Positions 1 to 11,820 of a DNA stretch of 64,000 nt are shown in pieces. The notes under the pieces are model-generated. The model searched no databases. It was given only the letters and a program-made list of their open reading frames with translations, and was not told the DNA's origin. Source of the stretch: Megalopta genalis (Eukaryota; Arthropoda; Insecta; Hymenoptera; Halictidae); contig NW_027477041.1 in NCBI RefSeq assembly GCF_051020955.1, positions 1 to 64,000 on the forward strand, read 5' to 3'. The position numbers were made by a program, and so were the translations under genes. The stretch's first letter is position 1; the number at the start of each line of letters is the position of its first letter.

Positions 1-102
1 ATCAAATGAATGCGAAGTAGAAGGCTTAGCTTCAAATCCATGCAAAACAAATGGTTTAGCTACAAATACTTGTGATATACATTATTTAGCTACAACTGCA
101 TG

Positions 103-383
103 CGAAACTAACGAGTTAGCTTCAAATGAATGCGAAGTAGAAGGCTTAGCTTCAAATTCATGCGATGTAGAAGGTTTAGCTTCATATCAATAAGAGGTAG
201 AAGGTTTAGCTTCAAATCAATAGAATATAGTAGGTTTAGCTTCAAATCAATGCGATGTAGAAGGTTTAGCTTCAAATCCATACGAAACAAATGATTTAGC
301 TTCAAATGAATGCGAAGTAGAAGGCTTGGCTTTCAAATCCATGCAAAACAAATGGTTTAGCTACAAATACTTGTGATATACGT
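103..383 (+). repeat. Partial 660-bp HOR (first half only)
   Basis: This matches the first ~280 bp of the 660-bp HOR seen complete at 11161-11820, including the paired units with in-frame TAA and TAG (around 190-235). It diverges after the unit ending near 383, where a GTTATTTAGATTTAACTGC variant replaces the expected unit. One private extra T lies near 331. Confidence 0.85.
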
Positions 384-947
384 TATTTAGATTTAACTGC
401 ATGCGCAACGAACGAGTTAGCTTCTAATCCATGCGAAACACATGATTTAGCTGCAAATCAATGCGATGAAGAAGGTTTAGCTTCAAATCCATGCGAAACA
501 AATGATATAGCGTCAAACACTTGGGGTGTAAGTGATATAGCTTCAAACGAAGACTAATCAAACGAGTTAGCTTCAAAATCCCCGCGATACACATGATTTA
601 GCTTCAAATACTAGCGATATAAGTGATGAAGATTCAACTGCAGGCGAAACGAACGAGTTAGCTTCAAATCCATGCGAAAACACATGATTTAGCTGCAAAT
701 CAATGCGATGTAGTAGGTTCAGCTTCAAATCCATGCGACACATATGATTTAGCTTCAAATACTTGCGATATAAGTGATATAGCTTGAAAAGCTGGAGGAA
801 CAAACGAGGTTGCTTCAATTCCATGCGAAACACATGATTTAGCTTCAAATCAATGCGAAGTAGAAGGCGTAGCTTCAAATCCATGCGAAACAAATGGTTT
901 AGCTACAAATACTTGTGATAAACATTATTTTAGCTACAACTGCATGC
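384..947 (+). repeat. Mixed satellite monomers between two 660-bp HOR copies
   Basis: These are monomers of several subtypes without a full HOR match. They include the TTGGGGT variant near 523, a 31-bp unit near 571 (an extra A in the core, a recurrent variant also seen near 4335 and 37031), and a stretch from about 697 onward resembling the second half of the 660-bp HOR. Private single-base insertions occur near 677 and 929. No gene is seen here. Confidence 0.85.
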
Positions 948-1608
948 GAAACTAACGAGTTAGCTTCAAATGAATGCGAAGTAGAAGGCTTAGCTTCAAA
1001 TCCATGCGATGTAGAAGGTTTAGCTTCATATCAATAAGAGGTAGAAGGATTAGCTTCAAATCAATAGAATATAGTAGGTTTAGCTTCAAATCAATGCGAT
1101 GTAGAAGGTTTAGCTTCAAATCCATACGAAACAAATGATTTAGCTTCAAATGAATGCGAAGTAGAAAGCTTGGCTTCAAATCCATGCAAAACAAATGGTT
1201 TAGCTACAAATACTTGTGATATACATCATTTAGCTACAACTGCATGCGAAACGAACGAGTTAGCTTCAAATCCATGCGATTCACATGATTTAGCTTCAAA
1301 TCAATGCGATGTAGAAGGTTTAGCTTCAAATCCATGCGATACACAAGATTTAGCTTCAAATCAATGCGATGTAGTAGGTTCAGCTTCAAATCCATGCGAC
1401 ACATATGATTTAGCTTCAAATACTTGCGATATAAGTGATATAGCTTGAAAAGCTGGAGGAACAAACGAGGTTGCTTCAATTCCATGCGAAACACATGATT
1501 TAGCTTCAAATCAATGCGAAGTAGAAGGCGTAGCTTCAAATCCATGCAAAACAAATGGTTTAGCTACGAATACTTGTGATATACATTATTTAGCTACAAA
1601 CTGCATGC
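948..1608 (+). repeat. 660-bp HOR (22 units), copy 1
   Basis: This is a copy of the 22-unit HOR defined at 11161-11820. It has the same order of unit types, including the unit whose core ends TTGAAAAGCTGG near 1446, which closes the + decapeptide frame with TGA. It is 661 bp because of one extra A near 1599. Confidence 0.93.
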
Positions 1609-2350
1609 GAAACTAACGATTTAGCTTCAAATCCATGCGAAACTCACGATTTATCTTCAAATCAATGCGATGTAGAAGGTTTAGCTTCAAATCAATAAGA
1701 GGTAGATGGTTTAGCTTCAAATCAATAGAATATAGAAGGTTTAGCTTCAAATAAATGCGAAGTAGAAGGTTTAGCTTCAAATCCATACGACACACATGAT
1801 TTAGATTCAAATCAATTCGAAAGACAAGGCTTAGATTCAAATCCAAGCGAAACAAATGATTTAGCTTCAAAGGAATGCGAAGTAGAAGGCTTGGCTTCAA
1901 ATCCATGCAAAACAAATGGTTTAACTACAAATACTTGTGATAAACATTATTTAGCTACAACTGCATGCGAAACAAACGAGATAACTTCAAATCCATGCGA
2001 TACACATGATTTAGCTTCAAATCAATGCGATGTAGAAGGTTTCGCTTCAAATCCATGCCATACACAAGATTTAGCTTCAAATCAATGCGATGTAGTAGGT
2101 TCAGCTTCAAATCCATGCGACACATATGATTTAGCTTCAAATACTTGCGATATAAGTGATATAGCTTCAAAAGCTGTAGGAACAAACGAGGTAGCTTCAA
2201 TTCCATGCGAGACACATGATTTAGCTTCAAATCCAATGCGATGTAGAAGGTACAGCTTCAAATCCATACGAAACACATGATTTAGCTTCAAATCAATTCG
2301 AAGTACAATGCTTAGATTCAAATCCATGCGAAACAAATGATTTAGCTTCA
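1609..2350 (+). repeat. HOR segment following the 660-bp HOR, copy 1 (truncated)
   Basis: This segment begins with the unit pair GAAACTAACGATTTAGC and GAAACTCACGATTTATC. It includes the diagnostic TTTAACTACAAAT unit near 1920 and the unit with CCATACACAAG near 2056. It is shared with 3322-4270 and 5762-6765. Here it stops near 2350 and joins directly to the second half of a 660-bp HOR. Private extra bases lie near 2232 and 2362. Confidence 0.88.
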
Positions 2351-2660
2351 AATCAATGCGAGTGTAGAAGGTTTAGCTTCAAATCCATGCGATACACAAG
2401 ATTTAGCTTCAAATCAATGCGATGTAGTAGGTTCAGCTTCAAATCCATGCGACACATATGATTTAGCTTCAAATACTTGCGATATAAGTGATATAGCTTG
2501 AAAAGCTGGAGGAACAAACGAGGTTGCTTCAATTCCATGCGAAACACATGATTTAGCTTCAAATCAATGCGAAGTAGAAGGCGTAGCTTCAAATCCATGC
2601 GAAACAAATGGTTTAGCTACAAATACTTGTGATAAACGTTATTTAGCTACAACTGCATGC
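2351..2660 (+). repeat. Second half of a 660-bp HOR, detached
   Basis: The unit order from the GATACACAAG unit through the GATAAACGTT unit matches 4790-5099 and 6981-7290, which are the units preceding complete 660-bp HORs. The left end joins out of context to the preceding segment, as expected for an unequal-exchange product. Confidence 0.85.
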
Positions 2661-3321
2661 GAAACTAACGAGTTAGCTTCAAATGAATGCGAAGTAGAAG
2701 GCTTAGCTTCAAATCCATGCGATGTAGAAGGTTTAGCTTCATAGCAATAAGAGGTAGAAGGATTAGCTTCAAATCAATAGAATATAGTAGGTTTAGCTTC
2801 AAATCAATGCGATGTAGAAGGTTTAGCTTCAAATCCATACGAAACAAATGATTTAGCTTCAAATGAATGCGAAGTAGAAGGCTTGGCTTCAAATCCATGC
2901 AAAACAAATGGTTTAGCTACAAATACTTGTGATATACATCATTTAGCTACAACTGCATGCGAAACGAACGAGTTAGCTTCAAATCCATGCGATTCACATG
3001 ATTTAGCTTCATATCAATGCGATGTAGAAGGTTTAGCTTCAAATCCATGCGATACACAAGATTTAGCTTCAAATCAATGCGATGTAGTAGGTTCAGCTTC
3101 AAATCCATGCGACACATATGATTTAGCTTCAAATACTTGCGATATAAGTGATATAGCTTGAAAAGCTGGAGGAACAAACGAGGTTGCTTCAATTCCATGC
3201 GAAACACATGATTTAGCTTCAAATCAATGCGAAGTAGAAGGCGTAGCTTCAAATCCATGCAAAACAAATGGTTTTAGCTACGAATACTTGTGATATACAT
3301 TATTTAGCTACAACTGCATGC
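2661..3321 (+). repeat. 660-bp HOR (22 units), copy 2
   Basis: This is a near-identical copy of the HOR at 948-1608 and 11161-11820. Small differences include TAGCAATAAG near 2743 and TATCAATGCG near 3012. One private extra T near 3273 makes it 661 bp. Confidence 0.93.
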
Positions 3322-4270
3322 GAAACTAACGATTTAGCTTCAAATCCATGCGAAACTCACGATTTATCTTCAAATCAATGCGATGTAGAAGGTTTAGCTT
3401 CAAATCAATAAGAGGTAGATGGTTTAGCTTCAAATCAATAGAATATAGAAGGTTTAGCTTCAAATAAATGCGAAGTAGAAGGTTTAGCTTCAAATCCATA
3501 CGACACACATGATTTAGATTCAAAGGAATGCGAAGTAGAAGGCTTGGCTTCAAATCCATGCAAAACAAATGGTTTAACTACAAATACTTGTGATAAACAT
3601 TATTTAGCTACAACTGCAAGCGAAACAAACGAGATAACTTCAAATCCATGCGATACTCATGATTTAGCTTCAAATCAATGCGATGTAGAAGGTTTCGCTT
3701 CAAATCCATGCCATACACAAGATTTAGCTTCAAATCAATGCGATGTAGTAGGTTCAGCTTCAAATCCATGCGACACATATGATTTAGCTTCAAATACTTG
3801 CGATATAAGTGATATAGCTTCAAAAGCTGTAGGAACAAACGAGGTAGCTTCAATTCCATGCGAGACACCATGATTTAGCTTCAAATCAATGCGATGTAGA
3901 AGGTACAGCTTCAAATCCATACGAAACACATGATTTAGCTTCAAATCAATTCGAAGTACTATGCTTAGATTCAAATCCATGCGAAACAAATGATTTGGCT
4001 TCAAATGAATGCGAAGTAGAAGGCTTAGCTTCAAAATCCTTGCAAAACAAATGGTTTTAGCTATCAATACTTGTGATATACATTATTTAGCTACAACTGC
4101 ATGCGAAACGAACGAGTTAGCTTCAAATTCCATGCGATACACATGATTTAGCATCAAATCAATGCGATGTGAAAGGTTTAGCTTCAAATCTCCATGCGAT
4201 ACACAAGATTTAGCTTCAAATCAATGCGATGTAGAAGGTTTAGCTTCAAATCCACGCGAAACAAATGATT
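3322..4270 (+). repeat. HOR segment following the 660-bp HOR, copy 2 (60-bp deletion)
   Basis: This matches 5762-6765, but two units (60 bp, the ATTCGAAAGACAAGG unit and its neighbour) are missing near 3525. Several private indels (near 3869, 4034, 4056, 4128, 4191) break every reading frame here, although the parallel copy at 5762-6765 lacks them. Confidence 0.88.
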
Positions 4271-5099
4271 TAGCTTCAAACACTTGGGGTATAAGTGATA
4301 TAGCTTCAAATGCAGACTAATCAAACGAGTTAGCTTCAAAATCCACGCGATACACATGATTTAGCTTCAATTACTTGCGATATAAGTGATGTAGGTTCAA
4401 CTGCAGACGAAACGAACGAGTTAGCTTCAAATCCATGCGAAACACATGATTTAGCTGCAAATCAATGTGATGTAGAAGGTTTAGCTTCAAATCCATGCGA
4501 TACACAAGATTTAGCTTCAAATCAATGCGATGTAGTAGGTTCAGCTTCAAATCCATGCGACACATATGATTTAGCTTCAAATACTTGCGATATAAGTGAT
4601 ATAGATTCGAATACAGGCGAAACGAACGAGTCAGCTTCAAATCCATGCGAAACACATGATTTAGCTTCAAATCAATGCGATGTAGAAGGTTTTAGATTCA
4701 AATCCATACGAAACACATGATTTAGCTTCAAATCAATTCGAAGGACAAGGCTTAGATTCAAATCCATGCGAAACAAATGATTTAGCTTCAAATCAATGCG
4801 ATGTAGAAGGTTTAGCTTCAAATCCATGCGATACACAAGATTTAGCTTCAAATCAATGCGATGTAGTAGGTTCAGCTTCAAATCCATGCGACACATATGA
4901 TTTAGCTTCAAATACTTGCGATATAAGTGATATAGCTTGAAAAGCTGGAGGAACAAACGAGGTTGCTTCAATTCCATGCGAAACACATGATTTAGCTTCA
5001 AATCAATGCGAAGTAGGAGGCGTAGCTTCAAATCCATGCGAAACAAATGGTTTAGCTACAAATACTTGTGATAAACATTATTTAGCTACAACTGCATGC
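4271..5099 (+). repeat. Mixed monomers leading into a 660-bp HOR
   Basis: The first part (4271-4589) holds the TTGGGGT unit, the GACTAATC unit and a recurrent 31-bp unit near 4335. From about 4590 to 5099 the order matches 6768-7290. A private extra T lies near 4691. No gene is seen here. Confidence 0.85.
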
Positions 5100-5761
5100 G
5101 AAACTAACGAGTTAGCTTCAAATGAATGCGAAGTAGAAGGCTTAGCTTCAAATCCATGCGATGTAGAAGGTTTAGCTTCATATCAATAAGAGGTAGAAGG
5201 ATTAGCTTCAAATCAATAGAATATAGTAGGTTTTAGCTTCAAATCAATGCGATGTAGAAGGTTTAGCTTCAAATCCATACGAAAACAAATGATTTAGCTT
5301 CAAATGAATGCGAAGTAGAAGGCTTGGCTTCAAATCCATGCAAAACAAATGGTTTAGCTACAAATACTTGTGATATACATCATTTAGCTACAACTGCATG
5401 CGAAACGAACGAGTTAGCTTCAAATCCATGCGATTCACATGATTTAGCTTCAAATCAATGCGATGTAGAAGGTTTAGCTTCAAATCCATGCGATACACAA
5501 GATTTAGCTTCAAATCAATGCGATGTAGTAGGTTCAGCTTCAAATCCATGCGACACATATGATTTAGCTTCAAATACTTGCGATATAAGTGATATAGCTT
5601 GAAAAGCTGGAGGAACAAACGAGGTTGCTTCAATTCCATGCGAAACACATGATTTAGCTTCAAATCAATGCGAAGTAGAAGGCGTAGCTTCAAATCCATG
5701 CAAAACAAATGGTTTAGCTACGAATACTTGTGATATACATTATTTAGCTACAACTGCATGC
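5100..5761 (+). repeat. 660-bp HOR (22 units), copy 3
   Basis: The unit order is the same as at 11161-11820. Two private single-base insertions, near 5232 and 5283, make it 662 bp. Confidence 0.93.
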
Positions 5762-6765
5762 GAAACTAACGATTTAGCTTCAAATCCATGCGAAACTCAC
5801 GATTTATCTTCAAATCAATGCGATGTAGAAGGTTTAGCTTCAAATCAATAAGAGGTAGATGGTTTAGCTTCAAATCAATAGAATATAGAAGGTTTAGCTT
5901 CAAATAAATGCGAAGTAGAAGGTTTAGCTTCAAATCCATACGACACACATGATTTAGATTCAAATCAATTCGAAAGACAAGGCTTAGATTCAAATCCATG
6001 CGAAACAAATGATTAGCTTCAAAGGAATGCGAAGTAGAAGGCTTGGCTTCAAATCCATGCAAAACAAATGGTTTAACTACAAATACTTGTGATAAACATT
6101 ATTTAGCTACAACTGCATGCGAAACAAACGAGATAACTTCAAATCCATGCGATACTCATGATTTAGCTTCAAATCAATGCGATGTAGAAGGTTTCGCTTC
6201 AAATCCATGCCATACACAAGATTTAGCTTCAAATCAATGCGATGTAGTAGGTTCAGCTTCAAATCCATGCGACACATATGATTTAGCTTCAAATACTTGC
6301 GATATAAGTGATATAGCTTCAAAAGCTGTAGGAACAAACGAGGTAGTTTCAATTCCATGCGAGACACATGATTTAGCTTCAAATCAATGCGATGTAGATG
6401 GTACAGCTTCAAATCCATACGAAACACATGATTTAGCTTCAAATCAATTCGAAGTACAATGCTTAGATTCAAATCCATGCGAAACAAATGATTTAGCTTC
6501 AAATGAATGCGAAGTAGAAGGCTTAGCTTCAAATCCATGCAAAACAAATGGTTTAGCTATCAATACTTGTGATATACATTATTTAGCTACAACTGCATGC
6601 GAAACGGACGAGTGAGCTTCAAATCCATGCGATACACATGATTTAGCTTCAAATCAATGCGATGTGAAAGGTTTAGCTTCAAATCCATGCGATACACAAG
6701 ATTTAGCTTCAAATCAATGCGATGTAGAAGGTTTAGCTTCAAATCCACGCGAAACAATTGATTTA
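5762..6765 (+). repeat. HOR segment following the 660-bp HOR, copy 3 (most complete)
   Basis: This is the longest version of the segment also found at 1609-2350 and 3322-4270. A single-base deletion near 6013 makes a 29-bp unit. After it the 30-bp lattice runs unbroken to about 18613. Confidence 0.88.
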
Positions 6766-7290
6766 GCTTCAAATACTTGCGATATAAGTGATATAGATTC
6801 GAATACAGGCGAAACGAACGAGTCAGCTTCAAATCCATGCGAAACACATGATTTAGCTTCAAATCAATGCGATGTAGAAGGTTTAGATTCAAATCCATAC
6901 GAAACACATGATTTAGCTTCAAATCAATTCGAAGGACAAGGCTTAGATTCAAATCCATGCGAAACAAATGATTTAGCTTCAAATCAATGCGATGTAGAAG
7001 GTTTAGCTTCAAATCCATGCGATACACAAGATTTAGCTTCAAATCAATGCGATGTAGTAGGTTCAGCTTCAAATCCATGCGACACATATGATTTAGCTTC
7101 AAATACTTGCGATATAAGTGATATAGCTTGAAAAGCTGGAGGAACAAACGAGGTTGCTTCAAGTACATGCGAAACACATGATTTAGCTTCAAATCAATGC
7201 GAAGTAGAAGGCGTAGCTTCAAATCCATGCGAAACAAATGGTTTAGCTACAAATACTTGTGATAAACATTATTTAGCTACAACTGCATGC
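6766..7290 (+). repeat. Lead-in segment upstream of 660-bp HOR copy 4
   Basis: It matches 4590-5099. From 6841 on it also matches 14161-14610 at an offset of 7,320 bp, which marks the left edge of a ~4.3-kb duplicated segment. It contains the ATTCGAAGGACAAGG unit near 6928 and the stop-containing TTGAAAAGCTGG unit near 7129. Confidence 0.88.
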
Positions 7291-7950
7291 GAAACTAACG
7301 AGTTAGCTTCAAATGAATGCGAAGTAGAAGGCTTAGCTTCAAATCCATGCGATGTAGAAGGTTTAGCTTCATATCAATAAGAGGTAGAAGGATTAGCTTC
7401 AAATCAATAGAATATAGTAGGTTTAGCTTCAAATCAATGCGATGTAGAAGGTTTAGCTTCAAATCCATACGAAACAAATGATTTAGCTTCAAATGAATGC
7501 GAAGTAGAAGGCTTGGCTTCAAATCCATGCAAAACAAATGGTTTAGCTACAAATACTTGTGATATACATCATTTAGCTACAACTGCATGCGAAACGAACG
7601 AGTTAGCTTCAAATCCATGCGATTCACATGATTTAGCTTCAAATCAATGCGATGTAGAAGGTTTAGCTTCAAATCCATGCGATACACAAGATTTAGCTTC
7701 AAATCAATGCGATGTAGTAGGTTCAGCTTCAAATCCATGCGACACATATGATTTAGCTTCAAATACTTGCGATATAAGTGATATAGCTTGAAAAGCTGGA
7801 GGAACAAACGAGGTTGCTTCAATTCCATGCGAAACACATGATTTAGCTTCAAATCAATGCGAAGTAGAAGGCGTAGCTTCAAATCCATGCAAAACAAATG
7901 GTTTAGCTACGAATACTTGTGATATACATTATTTAGCTACAACTGCATGC
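7291..7950 (+). repeat. 660-bp HOR (22 units), copy 4
   Basis: This is exactly 660 bp with no private indels. It is near-identical to 11161-11820, 11821-12480 and 14611-15270. Confidence 0.94.
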
Positions 7951-9619
7951 GAAACTAACGATTTAGCTTCAAATCCATGCGAAACTCACGATTTATCTTC
8001 AAATCAATGCGATGTAGAAGGTTTAGCTTCAAATCAATAAGAGGTAGATGGTTTAGCTTCAAATCAATAGAATATAGAAGGTTTAGCTTCAAATCAATGC
8101 GAAGTAGAAGGCGTAGCTTCAAATCCATGCGAAACTAACGAGTTAGCTTCAAATCCATGCGAAACACACGATTTATCTTCAAATCAATGCGATGTAGAAT
8201 GTTTAGCTTCAAATCAATAAGAGGTAGAAGGTTTAGCTTCAAATCAATAGAATATAGTAGGTTTAGCTTCAAATCAATGCGATGTAGAAGGTTTAGCTTC
8301 AAATCAATACGAAACACATGATTTAGCTTCAAATCAATTCGAAGGACAAGGCTTAGATTCAAATCCATGCGAAACAAATGGTTTAAATTCAAATTCATGC
8401 GGTACGAATTGTTCGGCTTCAAGTACTTGCGATATAAGTGATATAGCTTCAAATGCAGGCGAAACAAAGGAGTTAGCTTCAAATCCATGCAAAACACATG
8501 ATTAAGCTTCAAATGCATGCGAAACACTTGTTTTAGGTTCAAATTCATAGGCAACACGTGGTTTAGCATCACATACATGCGAATCAAATTGTTTAGATTC
8601 AGAGACTTATGATATACATGATTCAGTTTCAACTGCATGCGATACAAACGAGTTAGCTTCAAATCCAAGCGAAACACTTGATCTAGCTTCAAATCAATGC
8701 GATGTTGATGGTTTAGCTTCAAATCCATGAGAAACAAATGATTTAGCTTCAGATACTTGCGATATAAATGATATAGCTTCAAATGCAAGCGAAATAAACG
8801 AGTTAGATTCAAATCCATGCCAAACACATTATTTAGCTTCAAATCAATGCGAAGTAGACGACTTAGCTTCAAATGCATGCGGAACAAATGGTTTACCTTC
8901 GAATACTTGTGATAGAATTGAAACAGCTTCCAATGCAGGCGATACAATCGAGTTAGCTTCAAATCTATGCGAAACACATGATTTAGCTTCAAATCCAAGC
9001 GAAACACATGATTTGGAAGCAAGTCAATGCGACGTAAAAGGCTTAACTTCAAATCCATGCGGAACAAATGATTTAGCTTCAAATACTTGTGACAGAAGTG
9101 ATATAGCTTCAAATGCAGGAGAAACAAACGAGTTAGCTTCAAATCCATGCAACGCACATGATTTAGATGCAAATACTTGCGATATAAGCGATATAGCTTC
9201 AAATACAGGCGAAACAAACGAGTTAGCTACAAATCCATGTGAAACACATGATTTAGATTCAAATTCATGCGAAACACATGGTTTAGCTTCAAATGCAGGC
9301 AAAACAAACGAGTTAGCTTCAAATCCATGCGAAACACATGATTTAGCTTCAAATCAATGCGTACTAGAAGGCTTGGTTTCAAATCCGTGCGAAACAAATG
9401 GTTTGGCTTCAAATACTCGTGATATACATAATTTAGCTTAAGCTGCATGCGAAACACACTAGTTAGATTCAAATCCATGCGAAACATATGATTTAGCTTC
9501 AAATCAATGCGAAGTAGAAGGCTTAGCTTCAAATCCAAGCGAAACAAACTATTTAGCTTCAAATACTTGTGATATAATTGATATAGCTTCAAATGCAGGC
9601 GAAACAAACGAGTTAGCAT
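7951..9619 (+). repeat. ~1.5-kb HOR block (B block) with lead-in, copy 1
   Basis: From 8091 to 9619 this block of about 51 units recurs at 12621-14149, 15411-16939 and 29628-31156. It is built from relatively divergent units (for example the TCATAGGCAACACG unit near 8546, the ATTTGGAAGCAAGTC unit near 9012 and the CTCGTGATATAC unit near 9417). The - strand stays open for 360 codons at 8135-9217, which reflects a run of stop-free units and not a recognisable protein. The 140 bp before 8091 match 12481-12620 and 15271-15410. Confidence 0.92.
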
Positions 9620-10159
9620 TCAATCTATGCGAAACACATGTTTTAGCTTAAAATCAATGCGAAGCAGAAGGCTTAGCATCAAATCCATGCGAAACACATT
9701 ATTTAGTTGCAAATCAGTGCGAAGTAGACGGCTCGGGTTCAAATCAATGCGATTCAAATGGTTCATCTTCAAATACTTGTGAAAGACATGATTTAACTTC
9801 AACTGCATGCGAAACACATGATTTAGCTTCAAATCAATACGATGTAGAAGGTTTTGCTTCAAATCCATGCAAAACACGTGATTTATCTTCCAATTAATGC
9901 GAAGTAGAAGGCTTAGCTTCAAATCCATGCGAATCAAATTGTTTAGCTTCACATACTTGTGATATACGTTATTTAGATTTAACTGCATGCGCAACGAATG
10001 AGTTCGCTTCAAATCCATGCGAAACACATGATTTAGCTGCAAATCAATGCGATGAAGAAGGATTAGCTTCAAATCCACGCGAAACAAATGATTTGGCTTC
10101 AAACACTTGGGGTATAAGTGATGTAGATTCAACTGCAGGCAAAACGAACCAGTTAGCAT
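9620..10159 (+). repeat. 540-bp HOR (18 units), copy 1
   Basis: These 18 units end with the TTGGGGTATAAG unit and an AACCAGTTAGCATTC junction. A second copy follows immediately at 10160. The only difference I noticed between the two in the shared part is AATACG versus AATGCG near 9839/10379, plus GAATGAG versus GAATGTG near 9999/10539. The same pair recurs at 16940-18019 and 32147-33226. Confidence 0.93.
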
Positions 10160-10699
10160 TCAATCTATGCGAAACACATGTTTTAGCTTAAAATCAATGC
10201 GAAGCAGAAGGCTTAGCATCAAATCCATGCGAAACACATTATTTAGTTGCAAATCAGTGCGAAGTAGACGGCTCGGGTTCAAATCAATGCGATTCAAATG
10301 GTTCATCTTCAAATACTTGTGAAAGACATGATTTAACTTCAACTGCATGCGAAACACATGATTTAGCTTCAAATCAATGCGATGTAGAAGGTTTTGCTTC
10401 AAATCCATGCAAAACACGTGATTTATCTTCCAATTAATGCGAAGTAGAAGGCTTAGCTTCAAATCCATGCGAATCAAATTGTTTAGCTTCACATACTTGT
10501 GATATACGTTATTTAGATTTAACTGCATGCGCAACGAATGTGTTCGCTTCAAATCCATGCGAAACACATGATTTAGCTGCAAATCAATGCGATGAAGAAG
10601 GATTAGCTTCAAATCCACGCGAAACAAATGATTTGGCTTCAAACACTTGGGGTATAAGTGATGTAGATTCAACTGCAGGCAAAACGAACCAGTTAGCTT
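10160..10699 (+). repeat. 540-bp HOR (18 units), copy 2
   Basis: This is the second member of the tandem pair starting at 9620. Its right edge changes from AGTTAGCATTC to AGTTAGCTTC near 10691, where it passes into the next segment. Confidence 0.92.
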
Positions 10700-11160
10700 C
10701 AAATCCATGCGAAACACATGATTTAGCTGCAAATCAATGTGATGTAGAAGGTTTAGCTTCAAATCCATGCGATACACAAGATTTAGCTTCAAATCAATGC
10801 GATGTATTAGGTTCAGCTTCAAATCCATTCGACACATATGATTTAGATTTAAATACTTGCGATATAAGTGATATAGCTTCAAAAGCTGTAGGAACAAAAG
10901 AGATAGCTTCAATTCCATGCGAGAAACATGATTTAGCTTCAAATCAATGCGATGTAGAAGGTTTAGCTTCAAATCCAAGCGTAACACGTGATTTAGCTTC
11001 AAATCAATTCGAAGGACAAGGCTTAGATTCAAATCCATGCGTAACAAATGATTTAGCTTCAAATGAATGCGAACTAGAAGTATTAGCTTCAAATCCATGC
11101 AAAACAAATGGTTTAGCTACAAATACTTGTGATATACATTATTTAGCTACAACTGCATGC
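10700..11160 (+). repeat. Segment C following the 540-bp HOR pair, copy 1
   Basis: It matches 18020-18480 (offset 7,320) and 33317-33777. Its markers are the TGTATTAGG unit near 10803, the TTTAAATACTTG unit near 10848 and the GAACTAGAAGTATT unit near 11071. Confidence 0.88.
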
Positions 11161-11820
11161 GAAACTAACGAGTTAGCTTCAAATGAATGCGAAGTAGAAG
11201 GCTTAGCTTCAAATCCATGCGATGTAGAAGGTTTAGCTTCATATCAATAAGAGGTAGAAGGATTAGCTTCAAATCAATAGAATATAGTAGGTTTAGCTTC
11301 AAATCAATGCGATGTAGAAGGTTTAGCTTCAAATCCATACGAAACAAATGATTTAGCTTCAAATGAATGCGAAGTAGAAGGCTTGGCTTCAAATCCATGC
11401 AAAACAAATGGTTTAGCTACAAATACTTGTGATATACATCATTTAGCTACAACTGCATGCGAAACGAACGAGTTAGCTTCAAATCCATGCGATTCACATG
11501 ATTTAGCTTCAAATCAATGCGATGTAGAAGGTTTAGCTTCAAATCCATGCGATACACAAGATTTAGCTTCAAATCAATGCGATGTAGTAGGTTCAGCTTC
11601 AAATCCATGCGACACATATGATTTAGCTTCAAATACTTGCGATATAAGTGATATAGCTTGAAAAGCTGGAGGAACAAACGAGGTTGCTTCAAGTACATGC
11701 GAAACACATGATTTAGCTTCAAATCAATGCGAAGTAGAAGGCGTAGCTTCAAATCCATGCGAAACAAATGGTTTAGCTACAAATACTTGTGATAAACATT
11801 ATTTAGCTACAACTGCATGC
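11161..11820 (+). repeat. 660-bp HOR (22 units), copy 5, first of a tandem pair
   Basis: This is the reference copy: 22 units of exactly 30 bp, from GAAACTAACGAGTTAGC to AACTGCATGC, followed directly by a second copy. It includes a TCAATAAG/TCAATAG pair near 11254-11280, which gives TAA and TAG in the + decapeptide frame, and a TTGAAAAGCTGG unit near 11659, which gives TGA. Confidence 0.95.

Noticed and set aside
521..530. TTGGGG-containing units (ACTTGGGGTGTAAG) as a telomere-like or G-rich motif.
   Set aside because: It is a single TTGGGG per unit, derived from ACTTGCGATATAAG by a few substitutions, and never occurs in tandem.
4737..4755. ATTCGAAGGACAAGGC-type units resemble the CENP-B box (TTCG, then A, then a G-rich end).
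   Set aside because: The CGGG part of the box is not matched (AGGC instead), leaving a partial match that occurs in only one unit subtype. It is not enough to call a CENP-B site.
8492..8497. AAGCTT and TAAGCTT variants as possible unit boundaries or insertion target sites.
   Set aside because: They arise from single substitutions in the core, are copied with the HORs, and show no target-site duplication or inserted element.
8135..9217. A 360-codon - strand open frame repeated almost unchanged four times, looking like a conserved gene family.
   Set aside because: The four copies are recent duplications of the whole B block, so the similarity is at DNA level and extends beyond the frame on both sides. 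The product is an irregular decapeptide repeat with no recognisable domain.
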